Of a DNA stretch of 64,000 bases, positions 54,260 to 64,000 are shown one piece after another. The translations under genes and the position numbers were made by a program. Below the pieces are notes generated by a model. It had not been told where the DNA came from. It did not search any database and saw nothing but the letters and a program-made list of their open reading frames with translations. How positions within the stretch are numbered: position 1 is the stretch's first letter; each line of letters begins with the position of its first letter. The DNA comes from Arachis hypogaea (lineage: Eukaryota; Streptophyta; Magnoliopsida; Fabales; Fabaceae), in assembly GCF_003086295.3 (NCBI RefSeq), contig NC_092046.1, positions 104,511,363 to 104,575,362 of the forward strand, in the 5' to 3' direction.

Positions 54260-55979
54260 GTTCTTGTGGGCTTGGCTCCTCCTGATTCCTCTCTTGCAGT
54301 GTTGTTCTGGACCTCAAAGTGATGGCATTGATGCCACCTTTGGGGTTAGGTAAGGGTTGAGAAGGAATTCCACTGGAGCTTGAAGGCTGGTTGGTGGGAG
54401 TAGGTAACGAATCTATCCGGGAGACGAGAGCTTGTAAAGTGGCATTCAAGCCATTTAAAGTAGAGTTCAGTGTAGTCTGCATGTCTTGTTGTCCTTGTGC
54501 AAGAGAACGAAGCATCTTGTCATTCGATGAGGAAGAAGGATAAGTGATCTAAGGGACCTGTTGTTGGTTATGCTGGGGTCCTTGGGACTGCCTTAGGTGA
54601 GGTGCTCTGTAAGGCTGGTTCGGATTCTGCTGTTGATAGGAATGGTTCTGTTGATTCTGGTTTTGCTGATTCTTATTGTTATTCCACCTCTGATTTCTCT
54701 GGTTGTCTCTGCCTCCTCTGTTATAGTTGTCCCTCCAGCCATGGTTGGAATTATCTCTCGAAACCTGGTTAGAGTTGTCATGCCATCCTTGGTTATAGTT
54801 TCCACCTTGGTTGTAGTTGCCGCCTTGTTGATTGTATCGTTGATTCGGGCGGTCATAAAAGTTATGAGTAGATGCCAAGGTGTTGTCTTCTTGTTGGAGC
54901 TGCGGGAACTCATCAGTGTAATGACTATAATCAGCACAAATTCTGCATACTCTTTGGGGAACCAACTCTTGGCTTTGTTGTGGTGGGGGAGGCTGTTGTT
55001 GTTATTGATTCAACTGCATCTGCTTCAGTAGGTTGGTCATTTCACATATAGCTTGTGTGACGGAAGTTGTCTCACTGCTAGAGGAAACCTCTGCAACAGC
55101 CTTTGAGTGGCTGTTCCTGTGCCTATGATTCCGAGTGGACTCAACTAAGTCGTTGATCAGTTACCATGCTTCATCTGTGATCTTGTACTTTTTCAGAGAA
55201 CCATTACTAGCACCATCCAATGTAGTCTTATCCTGAGGCTTCATGCCTTGAGTGAAGTAGCTGATGAACACCAACTTGTCAATCATGTGGTGGGGGCATG
55301 CATCCAGAAAATTCTTTAAGCGATCCCAATACTCATAAAGAGTCTCTGATTCACCTTGAATAATGCAGGAGATCTCTTTCCTCAATCTATCTGTAACTTC
55401 AGCTGGAAAGTATTTTTCCAAGAATTCTCTCCTGAGCGTATCCCAGTTGGTAACAGTTGCTTCAGGTTGAGAGTAGTACCACTCCCTTGCCTTTCCTTCA
55501 AGAGAAAATGGGAAGGCAGTTAACAGAATAGAAGTTTTATTTGCACCATGATGCCTAACAGTAGAACAGGCTGTCTGAAAATCCCTGAGGTGCTTGATAG
55601 GCTCCTGAGCAGGTAAGCCATGAAACTTAGGCATCAAGTTGATTAGCGCAGTCTTCAGTTCAAAATCTGCAGCCAGATTTGGATGACACACTTGATACGG
55701 TTGCAGTGTAAAATCTGGGGCTCCTACCTCCTGGAGAGTGATCCTTCTAGGTGCTGCCATGTTACTTGCACGTAAATCAACCGAATTAGTAGTAGAGGAG
55801 CTTGTTTCTCCCTCAGATGGTGGTTCAGATTTGCCCTCAGATGATACTGGTGAATCGATAACAATCACTTCACCAGCCTCAGAGGCTAACCGACGCCGAG
55901 CTCGCCTAATACGTGAAAGAGTTCTTTCAATTTCAGGATCAAATGCGACTAAGCTCGGATCATGCAATGAACGCGTCAT
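54260..55979 (-). pseudogene. E2 gag, main part (right of E5)
   Basis: ATG 55979 (MTRSLHDPSLVAFDPEIERT). The capsid-like domain (FELKTALINLMPKFHGLPAQ ... FPFSLEGKAREWYYSQPEAT ... FLEKYFPAEVTDRLRKEI) is open to 55161, where a Gln codon became TAA. Further stops lie near 55005 (Gln run, one codon before the corresponding E1 stop) and 54547. In between, ICADYSHYTDEF shows a knuckle whose last Cys is lost, followed by Asn/Gln/Gly-rich repeats. The end (NPKGGINAITLRS ... PSPQEHA) is cut by E5 and continues at 37332. Confidence 0.87.
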
Positions 55980-56085
55980 TCAATGAGAGAAACATATAGC
56001 TTATGGTAATAAAATAAAATAAAATATACAAATAAATAAAATTAAAAATATTTACACCAACTAATAATTTAGCACACAATTGCAA

Positions 56086-56104
56086 CTCCCCGGCAACGGC
56101 GCCA
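56086..56104 (-). other. E2 primer-binding site (tRNA-Asp)
   Basis: On -, TGGCGCCGTTGCCGGGGAG, five bases from the LTR. Only the last base differs from the E5 site. Confidence 0.9.
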
Positions 56105-56109
56105 AAAAT

Positions 56110-57570
56110 TGATGCGAGGGCAAAAGTCAGCCAATTAAGAAATCAATATAGAAATACGTTGCGAGTATAGTTCTTATCCAGCAAAAATCCGCTCATCAAT
56201 TTAGAAAGGTTGTCACAAAATTAGAATAAAAATACTGGAAGTATGAGTCCCAGGTCGTCTCCCAACGAGTTGACAAAAGGGTGCTATCTTATTAATCAGG
56301 AGTTTTCCGAGAGATTTTTAGAGTTGAATAACAGAAAAATAAATAGTTGTAAAATAGTGCAATGAAAATTAAAAGCGGTTTATATTATTCAAAATAAAAA
56401 AAGCCTTGACTGGGGGAATGATTAATTGGAAGTTCTATCCTTGTTGGAATTCTCTCAAGTGTAGTATAAAGAGGTTGTTGTTTTCACTTAGTTAACCCTT
56501 ACTAAATAAAGGAAAGTCAAGTGACTGAGCTAACCCTTATTCGCAAATCCTAGCCAGTCTAACTAATTACTTGAGCATTCCAACTCAAGTGTCTCCTCTT
56601 AATCAACCCCCATGTCAAGTAGGGAATCTACTCCATTGACATGAATATAACGCTCACAGAAATATAAGAAGAAGACATGATAAATTAAATAAAATAAGGA
56701 TTGAAAATTAATTAAATGTAAAAGTAGTTCTCTGTATTAATAAATCCAAAATGCAACATACCTATCTGAACAGGATTAATAAGTAATCAAAAGAGTAAAG
56801 GAATAAAAAAACAAACTAGAATAATAACTTTAACGGAGGTGATGACTCTCTCAATATCCAAAGCAAAAGCATAAAACTATAAAACTATGAATGTAAAAAA
56901 AACCTAGAGGAAGAGTAATTTTCTCTCTAGATTCAGATCTACCACTAAAACTATGCTAATGAGATTGTGTGTCGAGTCTCTGCCTGTTCCCTAGCTCTAG
57001 TATGTCTTTCTGGGCCGGAAACTGGGTCAAAACTCGGCCCAAAATCGCCCCCAGTATTTTCTGAAATTTTTGCAGATCGCGCATGTCACGTGTACGCGTC
57101 AGTCACGCGTACGCGTCGCTGCTCGTCTTGGTGTGTCACGCGTACGCGTCATCCACACGCACGCGTCTTCATGTAAACTCCAATCCACGCGTACGCATCA
57201 GGCACGCACACGCATTGCTGCAAATTTCTCCATGTCGCGCGCACGCGTGAGCCATGCATGCGCGTCGATGCTCGCTGGTTATCTCCTTAGTTTCTTGTGT
57301 TCCTTCCATTTTTGCAAGCTTCCTCTCCATTCTCTATGCCATTCCTGCCCTATAAAGCCTGAAACACTTAACACACGGATCACGGTATCGAATGGTATAA
57401 AGGAGAATTGAAATACACAAATTAAAGACTTCTAGGAAGCAAGTTTTCAACCAAAGAACAAAACTAGGAAGGAATTGTAAAATCATGCAAATCATATGAA
57501 TATGTGTGCAAGTACTTGATAAAAACCACTCAATTGAACACAAGATAAACCATGAAATAGTGGATTATCA
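56110..57570 (-). repeat. E2 5' LTR (1461 bp)
   Basis: On + from TGATGCGAGGGC to GGATTATCA. In element direction it starts TGATAATCCACTATTTCATG, like E1 (TGATAAACCACTATTTTGTG). The CG-palindrome array lies at 57075-57272. About 60 nt present in the other LTR are deleted near 56550. Confidence 0.92.
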
Positions 57571-57575
57571 GTATC

Positions 57576-58111
57576 TTTACAGACCACCCTCTCAACTTAC
57601 CAAGACACCTCCGGCACGCCATGGAATACATACAGATTGCGGGCAACCTACCCTTTCTCGCCTTGGTTTCAGATCTAGTATCGACAGCCGGAGTCTCTTA
57701 CAGATCTGGGGACACTAAGACCATACTTCCGCGGGACGATCAATATGTCCCCAATGGGAAGTACATCAGACCCCCAGCAGCCACTACCAGCTGGATTACA
57801 GACCCGGCCGGAGATATTCCTTCTCCTTCCCCATCACAAGCTCTTTCAACAAATCAGCTGCTCCTTCAGATACTTCAGAGATTGGACCGGCTTGACCGGC
57901 AGGCAAAATGAATGGAGCGCCGTAACAAGCGCCAATTTACATACCTCAAGGAGCTGATTATTGGCAACCACCCACCTGAAGAAGCACCAGACACTCCGGA
58001 CTCCACTTCACCTACCAGCACCGGGAGCCATGACAACTCCGACTGTGGAGATACTGTTACCAGCCCCCTTTGTTCCTAACTGATGGCACCGAGGACGGTG
58101 CCAAGCTTTAA
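57576..58111 (+). pseudogene. E1 ORF2, C-terminal part (right of E2)
   Basis: Resumes after the E2 duplication with TDHPLNLPRHLRHAMEYIQI-type sequence, then LALVSDLVSTAGVSYRSGDT and DDQYVPNGKYIRPP, and the conserved RLDRLDRQAK...ERRNKRQFTYLKEL. TGA at 57909 interrupts between these two. A frameshift near 58070 precedes the true end, LTDGTEDGAKL then TAA at 58109-58111. The stop codon is inside the hairpin/PPT-like unit that follows. Confidence 0.76.
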
Positions 58112-58124
58112 GTGTGGGGAGTTT
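58085..58124 (+). promoter_or_regulatory. Hairpin plus PPT-like motif at the end of ORF2 (E1)
   Basis: GGCACCG-AGGA-CGGTGCC at 58085-58102 is a perfect 7-bp stem inside the last codons of ORF2. It is followed by AAGC and TTTAAGTGTGGGGAGTTT, identical over 17 bases to the real PPT at 59554-59570. Confidence 0.78.
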
Positions 58125-59532
58125 GGTCAGTACCTGACTTCCAGAGGTAATTGTTTTTTCTTTTTCTCAACACCAATAGGTTATTTTTCTTTAGTTAAAT
58201 AGAATAGATTGCGTGATAATAATTGTTTGCATGTATGTTTGCTTGGTTAAAGTAATAAATTTCTTTTCAAGACTCTATTTTATAATATTTCACTAATTTA
58301 AATTGAAAAAATTGTGTTAAACTTGTTTGAAGACTGTAAATTGGAACATGATATATAGCTAAGAACACACAACCTGTGAGATTTGAGCTTAATTACATGG
58401 TTACATTATTTAACCATAACATTGTTATTCTTGTGTGTTTCCTTCTCTATGATTGTAATCTATATTTTGTTCTATTCTATATGTCCAATATTTAGTGTAT
58501 TTAAATGCATATATATGATTGAGGCCATTATTTGTTATTAGCTCACTTATCCCAAATAGCTTACCCTTTAAAATCACCTTTGTTAGCCACCTTGAGCCTT
58601 TTAATCTCCATTTGTTCTATATTTTACCATATCACTAGCCTTAAACAGAAAAATAAATTAATTACCCCAATTGAAACTTTGGTTAGCTTAAGTTAGAGAT
58701 TGTGTATGAATTTAGTGTGGGAAACTGTGGGAACTTGGGTCGATGAAACTGTACAGTGTTTCATTGATAAAATATTAGGAATTTGGGTACCTACTCATGT
58801 GAGATCAAAATAATTAAAAATCCATGTGCATTGATATATTATGTTTATTTTTCTATTAAAAAAAACAACAACAAAAAATATTCAATTAAATAAATAAATA
58901 AATAAATAAACAAGGGGACAAAATTACCCCAATGATAAGTTAATAAAAGATCAATGCATATGTGATAAAATTAAAAGAAGAGTTGATGCATGAATATGTA
59001 ATGCAAAAGTGGGAATTTTGGGTAGCTGGGCATGATTTTAGAAGTATATAGAGTGTGTGTATAGGTGAGAGCTTAGGTTAGTCAAGGATTCAATTTATAG
59101 CTCACTTAGCCATACATATATCCTCACCTTTACCTCAGCCCCATTATAACCTTGAAAAGACCTCATGATGTTTGCATTGGTACATTAAATATTTGTTGAT
59201 TGGTTAGGTGAAGAACAAAGTTTAGAAAGCATGACTAGAGAAGACTAGAGTGAATTACCCCATACACTTGAGTGATTAGAATGCACATACACTACCAGTG
59301 AGGGTTCAATGCTTGATTCTATGTTTCCTGCTTTCATGAGCTGTCTTCTTACAAGTATACTTGTATTTACTATATGATTTAAATTAGTGATATCTGATTT
59401 AAGTTTGTCTTGAAGAACTTATTTACTTTTAACCAAGTATACAGAACCATCTTAGCATATAGTTGCATTCATATATAGGTTGCATCTCATGAGTCTTACT
59501 TTCCTCATTCATTTATTTTATATCCTTGAGCT
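58125..59532 (+). other. E1 non-coding 3' region
   Basis: AT-rich with no ORF. Words such as TTGAGGCCATTATTTGTTAT and CTCACTTAGCCATACATATA correspond to the reverse complement of the E4 region 19241-20936. Contains a short TAAA microsatellite near 58888-58910. Confidence 0.65.
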
Positions 59533-59570
59533 TAGCTTGAGGACATGCTAATGTTTAAGTGTGGGGAGTT
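59533..59570 (+). promoter_or_regulatory. E1 polypurine tract with AGGA-loop hairpin
   Basis: TAGCTTG-AGGA-CATGCTA (59533-59550; one T/T mismatch in a 7-bp stem), then ATG and TTTAAGTGTGGGGAGTT ending at the LTR. Confidence 0.75.
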
Positions 59571-61102
59571 TAATAAACCACTATTTTATGGTTTATCTTG
59601 TGCTGATTTGAGTGGCTTTTATCAAGTCTTTACACACTTAATCATACTATTTGCATGATTTTACAATTCCTTCCTAGTTTTGTTCTATGATTGAAAACTT
59701 GCTTCCTAAGCCTTTAATTTGTGTATTTTAATTCCCCTTTATACCATTCGATGCCGTGATCCGTGTGTTAAGTGTTTCAGGCTTTATAGGGCAGGAATGG
59801 CTTAGTGGATAGAGAGGAAGCTTACAAAAATAGAAGGAACACAAGAAACTAAGGAGATAACCAACGAGCATCGACGCGCACGCATGGCTCACGCGTGCAC
59901 GCGATTTGGAGAAATTTACAGCAACACGTGCGCGTACCTGATGCGTACGCGTGGATTGGAGTTTGCACGGAGACACGTGCGCATGCCTGACACGTACGCG
60001 TGACACGCGAAGAAGACCAGCAACGCGTACACGTGACTGACGCATACGCGTGACGTGCGCGATCTGCAGAAATTGCAGAAAATGCTGGGGCAATTTGGGG
60101 CCGAGTTTAGACCCAATTTCTGGCCCAGAAACACAGACTAGAGCCAGGGGACAGGCAGAGACTCAACACACATTCACTTTACGCATAGTTTTAGTTTTAG
60201 TTTTGAATCTTAGAGAGAATTCTACTCTTCCTCTAGGTTTTCTTCACATTCATAGTTTTAGAGTTTATTGCTTTTGCTTTGGATATTGAGAAGAGTCATT
60301 CCCTCCATTGAAGTCATTATTATTCTAGTTTGTTTTCTTTTTTCCTTACTCTTTCATATCCTTAATTTTTGTTCAGAATTACAATTGGATTGTTTTAGAA
60401 TTTATTAATGCAAGAAGTATTTTTCTATTTAAATTTTATTATTTGTTTAATTGTTTCTAATTGATTTTAATTGCCATGTTCCCTTTTTACTTCTCTTATA
60501 AAATTACGAAGATGGTATTCATGTTAATGGAGTAGTTCCCTAACTTGATTGGGAGTTGATTAAGAGGAGAACCTTGAGTTGGAATACTCAAGTGTTAATC
60601 TTAACTGGAAGTTGTTGGCTGACTCTCTAGTCTCTTACTCTAATCCTTCCTTAGGAGAGGATTAGGACTTGGGTGATAGAGTTGGTTAGTTAGTTACTTG
60701 ACTTTCCCTTATTAAGTAAGGGATGACCAAGTAGAACAACAACCTTTTATTATTACACTTGGAAAAATTCAACAAGGATAGAACTTTCAATTAATTTTCT
60801 CCCGGTCATGGCTTTTATTTGAATTATATAAATTCTCTCGTTAATTTCCATTTCTTCAATTTACAATTATTTATTTTTCTATTTCTCAAACTCAAAAATT
60901 TCTTGGAAAACCTCTGACCAATAAGCTGTATTCTTTTGTCAACTCGTTGGGAGACGACCTGGAATTTCTACTACCAGTATTTTGTTCTTAAATTTGTGAC
61001 AACTCTTTTCTAAATTGATAAGCGGATTTTAGTCGGTTAAGAACTGTACTTGCAACGCTGTTTTCTCTATAAATTCTTAATCGGCAAATTTCTGCCATGT
61101 CA
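59571..61102 (+). repeat. E1 3' LTR (1532 bp)
   Basis: First bases TAATAAACC instead of TGATAAACC (one G-to-A change at the terminal dinucleotide). Ends CTGCCATGTCA before CACGC. The palindrome array at 59870-60060 is longer than in the 5' LTR. Confidence 0.92.
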
Positions 61103-62623
61103 CACGCTGGCTTGGGGGTGGGAGTGAATTGGGACAAAGTGGAGCAGGTGGTCTGAATATCTTCTGCTTGGGCCTCATTTTTGAAGTTTTTGGCTGAACT
61201 GTTTGGTGGTTTGTGGATGGAACTTGAAGTAGAGGCCTAAATAGTGTTCTTCTAGTTACAGGACCTGGCCTGACTTGGTCTGCCACTGGAGCTGGTGTTA
61301 CAAGCCTTGGTGTTATTGCCACAGACACGAAAGGAGTTGGATTCGCAACACTTGAAACCTGGTTGTCATATATAAGAAAGTATTCATGAAATTTAGGGTA
61401 AATAACAGTTTACGGGGTCAACATTTCACACTAATAGAATTAACTTACACCTGGAGTGTGTTGGTGGCTATTGTTAATGTCATCCTGGCTAGATGGAGCA
61501 CGTTGGATGTTAGGAGCATCCTGTCCAATTATGTTAACCAATTAGAACCCTACTATATTAATTCCCTAACATTGCACTAAACAAAGACATACATCACGAA
61601 GCAAAACCAATTATTCAGATTACTATCTTAAATACAATACTTACATTATCATTTGGTGCTGACTGTGATAGTGGAAGGACAACTATTGATGTACTTGTGC
61701 CATTTTTCTTGGACTTCTTGGTCTTAGGTTTCCAGTTGGGGTCAGATGGAGCACCCTTGCATGTCTTGTAATTATGTCCCGCTGCACCACATTTACTACA
61801 AGTGACTTTAAATGATCTCTTCAGCTTGTCACCTTGCTGCATCAGTGGTTCAATAGGATCCTTTTGTCTGTTGTGCACCTTTGGCCTGTCTAGTGGTCTC
61901 TTTATGATGGGAGGATCTAGTCTTGAATACTCAGTCCTTATTCAAAACTCCTGACTTGGCACAGGTTGAATACAATGTGCATATGTTTTATGGATTGACT
62001 CCATGCACAACCATGGATGCACATATTCCTCTGGATGATCATGCCTCTTCCTGATTGCTGTTACTGCATGGATACAGGGCATGCCTGAAATAGAACAACA
62101 TCATGCATTAGTAAACAGTAAACCATGTAATTCTGAAAAAGACTTAACAATTAATTAAAACTAACCAGTCAACTGCCATTTGTTGCATGAGCAGGTTTGC
62201 TTGATAAAATCCACGTCCACCTTTGTATTTTTAAGACTCACTTCAAATCTCTTACATTTGTCATCACCTGTCCACTCTGCAAGCCATTTGTTGCTAGGCC
62301 TTATAAGACGATCCAACCTCTTCTGCTGAACAGGTGCGAGCTTTCCAAGATAATTTTCTAGTAACTCCTTATGCTTGACCATCCTCCTCATCAGATAGTA
62401 CCTAATTTCTTCACACATTGTGAGAATAGGCTTGCTTCTGTAGTTTACTATCTTAGCGTTGAACACCTCACACATGTTATTTGTGAGATTGTCAACTTTT
62501 GGTCCATGTGAGAAATAGGCCTTCACCCAAGTTGTTGGCTCAAATTTCAACATATATTCCCATGCACCCTGGTTAATTCTTTTGAGCTTCTCCATCTGTT
62601 CCTTGAATTCTGGTATGGTAGTC
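61103..62623 (-). pseudogene. MURA-type MULE transposase, C-terminal exons (5' end cut by E7, 3' end cut by E1)
   Basis: Four exons read on -: 62623-62166, 62084-61645, 61520-61451 and 61358-61108 (completed at 4549-4375). Introns have GT donors and AG acceptors. Exon 1 has the end of the MULE domain (TNNMCEVFNAKIVNYRSKPI, EEIRYYLMRRMVKHKELL) and the start of a SWIM zinc finger (CSCNKWQLTG), completed in exon 2 as MPCIHAVTAI. Exon 2 also has a CCHC knuckle, CSKCGAAGHNYKTC, in the usual place. One in-frame TGA (a probable Trp codon) near 61943 suggests decay. The catalytic DDE residues would be further upstream, beyond E7. Such proteins cut and rejoin MULE ends in the nucleus. Confidence 0.85.
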
Positions 62624-64000
62624 TGATAAGAGAATTATTGTTGATCTAGATTTTCACAAAATAGAATTCCATCATTGAAAGTATAGTCTAAACCAACAAT
62701 TAATTCCTAAATAAAATGTTTTAAATTCAAATTATAATAACCGAGATCGAGAGTAATTTAACATCGAGTCGTTCTCCCTAGGAGTTACAATTAAGTGTAC
62801 AATTATTGGCTATGAGAGAGCATGGGATGGCAAGAGATACAAGGAATGTAAATGGAAAGAAATTAAATGAGCATGCAAGGTATTAAAAGAGAGCAACTAA
62901 AGCAATGAAAATTGAAATTAAGTGCTAAAAAGGACTCTCGGTGAGAATTGAGGAATTTAGGATTCCTATCCTAGTTATGGACCACAAACATGGCAATTGT
63001 GTGGAATTAATCCCAATTAGTCAATCCTACTTGAGAATTAGTCAAAAGTGCATAATTGATTCCAATCCTTAAGTCCTAAGTCAACACTAGTGGGTCACCT
63101 AGAGTCAAGGGAAACCAAACAAATTAACAATCCTCACACAATGCGGAATGGAGATTCACAACTCAATTCCATCCAAACAACCAATTTCTCAACCAAGAGT
63201 GTGAAAATTAAACATGCAAGAAAGTAAACATCAAAGCAATAAAAGTTAAAGCAAGGGTAATTAAAATGCAAGAAACCTCTTGGCATGTGATTGAGAGCTA
63301 AGGTTACCTATCCTAGCCATTGACCACAAACACATGATGATTATGAAGAGTTAATCCTACTTAGTCAACCTTACATCGAAGATAAGTCAAATAGGCGTAG
63401 TTGATTTCAATCCATAAGTCTTATGTCAACACTAAGGGTAACATAGAGTCAATGAAAATCAAATCAACTAACTACTCTAATATATCAAACAAGAATGGAC
63501 ATCAATGACTCAAGGATCACCAAAGTCATCAATTTCAAGCCAAGAGTGGAGAAAAACTAAGTGAAAACTAAGCCAAGCATTTTATCAAATACATGGTGTT
63601 CATGAGAATAAAATAATATTAAATTGCATTAAAATAAAATCTAAAATACCAAAAGCAAGAAAATGACAATAACAACTAAAGAAAGCAAGAAATGAACATA
63701 AAACATAAATTGCATTAATTAAAAATCAAAATGACAAGAGTGTTCATAAACATAAAAGAACAAAAGAAATGAAATAACAAAATAGAAGGAAAGAACAAAG
63801 ATGTAATAACAATAAATGACAAGAAAAAGTAAATGAAAGCAAGAATTAAAAGTAGAAATTACAAGAAATTAAACTAAAAACCCTAGGTTCTAGAGAGAAG
63901 GGGGAGCTTCTCTCTCTAGAAAATGAACTACATGACTAAAATCTAACCCTAATTATTCCCCCTTATCCAAGCTTCAATTCTGCATGAAATAGCCTTAGAA
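62624..64000 (-). mobile_element. E7: LTR of another retrotransposon, running off the right edge
   Basis: A sharp switch at 62624 from transposase coding sequence to TGATAAGAGAATTATTG. The segment then has GAGTCGTTCTCCCTAGGAGTT, the same landmark (near an LTR end, - orientation) as GGTCGTCTTCTCAAGGAACT in E4, and ends with a GAGAGAAG/CTTCTCTCTC inverted stretch near 63892-63920 like the R region of E4. No PBS or coding sequence is reached, so the element type is inferred. The candidate left target site is TAGTC (62619-62623). Confidence 0.62.
62940..63470. repeat. Diverged internal direct duplication in the E7 LTR
   Basis: About 175 nt near 62945-63120 recurs near 63290-63465: both run through CCTATCCTAG..ATGGACCACAAACA / CCTATCCTAGCC-TTGACCACAAACAC, TTAATCC..TTAGTCAA, and GTCAACACTA.GGGT. 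The copies differ at roughly a quarter of positions, so the duplication is old. Confidence 0.6.

Larger units (their letters stand above)
13189..57570 (-). mobile_element. E2: second Athila-type element of the E1 family, on the - strand, inserted in ORF2 of E1
   Basis: In its own direction: 5' LTR 57570-56110, tRNA-Asp site 56104-56086, gag 55979-54260 continuing at 37332, pol to 33442, post-pol hairpin, palindrome spacer, ORF2 to 30681, then a deletion that removed its PPT and the first part of its 3' LTR, and 3' LTR remainder 14386-13189. It is interrupted by E5 within gag and by E3/E4 within the 3' LTR. LTR identity over the shared part is about 96% by eye. Gag and pol closely match E1, so the element inserted into a relative of its own family. 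Confidence 0.9.
4550..61102 (+). mobile_element. E1: Athila-type Ty3/gypsy LTR retrotransposon, interrupted by E2 and everything nested in it
   Basis: 5' LTR 4550-6016, tRNA-Asp primer site, gag, pol, a palindrome spacer, ORF2, a 1.4-kb non-coding 3' region, polypurine tract and 3' LTR 59571-61102, with matching 5-bp target duplications. Removing E2 and one GTATC leaves about 12.2 kb, a normal Athila size. The LTRs differ at about 4% of positions by eye, mostly transitions, and by a length change in the CG-palindrome array. gag, pol and ORF2 all carry stops or frameshifts, so E1 is inactive on its own. Confidence 0.93.

Overview
This is plant nuclear DNA, most likely from a legume and probably Arachis (peanut or a wild relative). 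The main clue is an LTR beginning TGAGCGGATAATTTATACG, which I recognise as typical of the abundant peanut FIDEL-type retrotransposons; clusters of ACGCGT/ACGCG words and GRF zinc-finger genes next to MuDR-type transposases also fit. There is no bacterial, organellar, rRNA or tRNA gene. Only one host gene is visible: the 3' end of a gene resembling plant MODIFIER OF SNC1 1 (3-839).

Nearly everything from about 3 kb to the right edge is a matryoshka of transposable elements. I name them E1-E7. The outer layer is a Mutator-like element (MULE) with a GRF zinc-finger gene (+, 3338-3843) facing the 3' end of a MURA-type transposase gene (-, 62623 down to 4375). E1 (4550-61102, +, TSD CACGC) splits the last visible transposase exon. 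E2 (13189-57570, -, TSD GTATC) splits ORF2 of E1. E5 (37333-54254, +, TSD GGCGT/GGCAT) splits gag of E2. E6 (42578-48143, TSD CTAGG) splits the reverse transcriptase of E5. Separately, E3 (14387-17698, FIDEL-like, truncated) lies in the 3' LTR of E2 and carries E4 (17699-27680, -), followed by a truncated second internal copy of E4 (27681-30677). A deletion at about 30677 fuses E4 back to the body of E2. E7 (62624 to the edge) is another LTR cut into the transposase gene.

E1, E2, E4 and E5 have the hallmarks of plant Ty3/gypsy elements of the Athila type: 1.5-2 kb LTRs, a tRNA-Asp primer site, gag, protease-RT-RNase H-integrase, and in E1/E2/E4 an extra ORF2 after the pol position (the plant-transposon-protein family). 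E4 lacks pol but keeps ORF2 and a gag-like ORF. E6 has LTRs and only 778 bp between them. By-eye LTR divergence follows nesting: about 4% for E1 and E2, 3% for E4, 0.7% for E5, 0.5% for E6.

The most interesting signal is structural and non-coding. (1) A hairpin with a 7-8 bp stem of changing sequence and a constant AGGA/GGGA loop precedes the polypurine tract of each element whose 3' end is present, and E1, E2 and E4 have a second hairpin directly at the end of ORF2. (2) Another hairpin with loop AGACAA/AGGCAA follows the pol position in E1, E2, E4 and E5. (3) Each of the six elements E1-E6 carries its own set of short palindromes in the U3 part of the LTR, and E1, E2 and E4 repeat theirs in the spacer ahead of ORF2, whose ATG sits on a 3' splice-acceptor-like sequence. 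Together these suggest an unrecognised layer of RNA or promoter architecture shared by autonomous and non-autonomous families.
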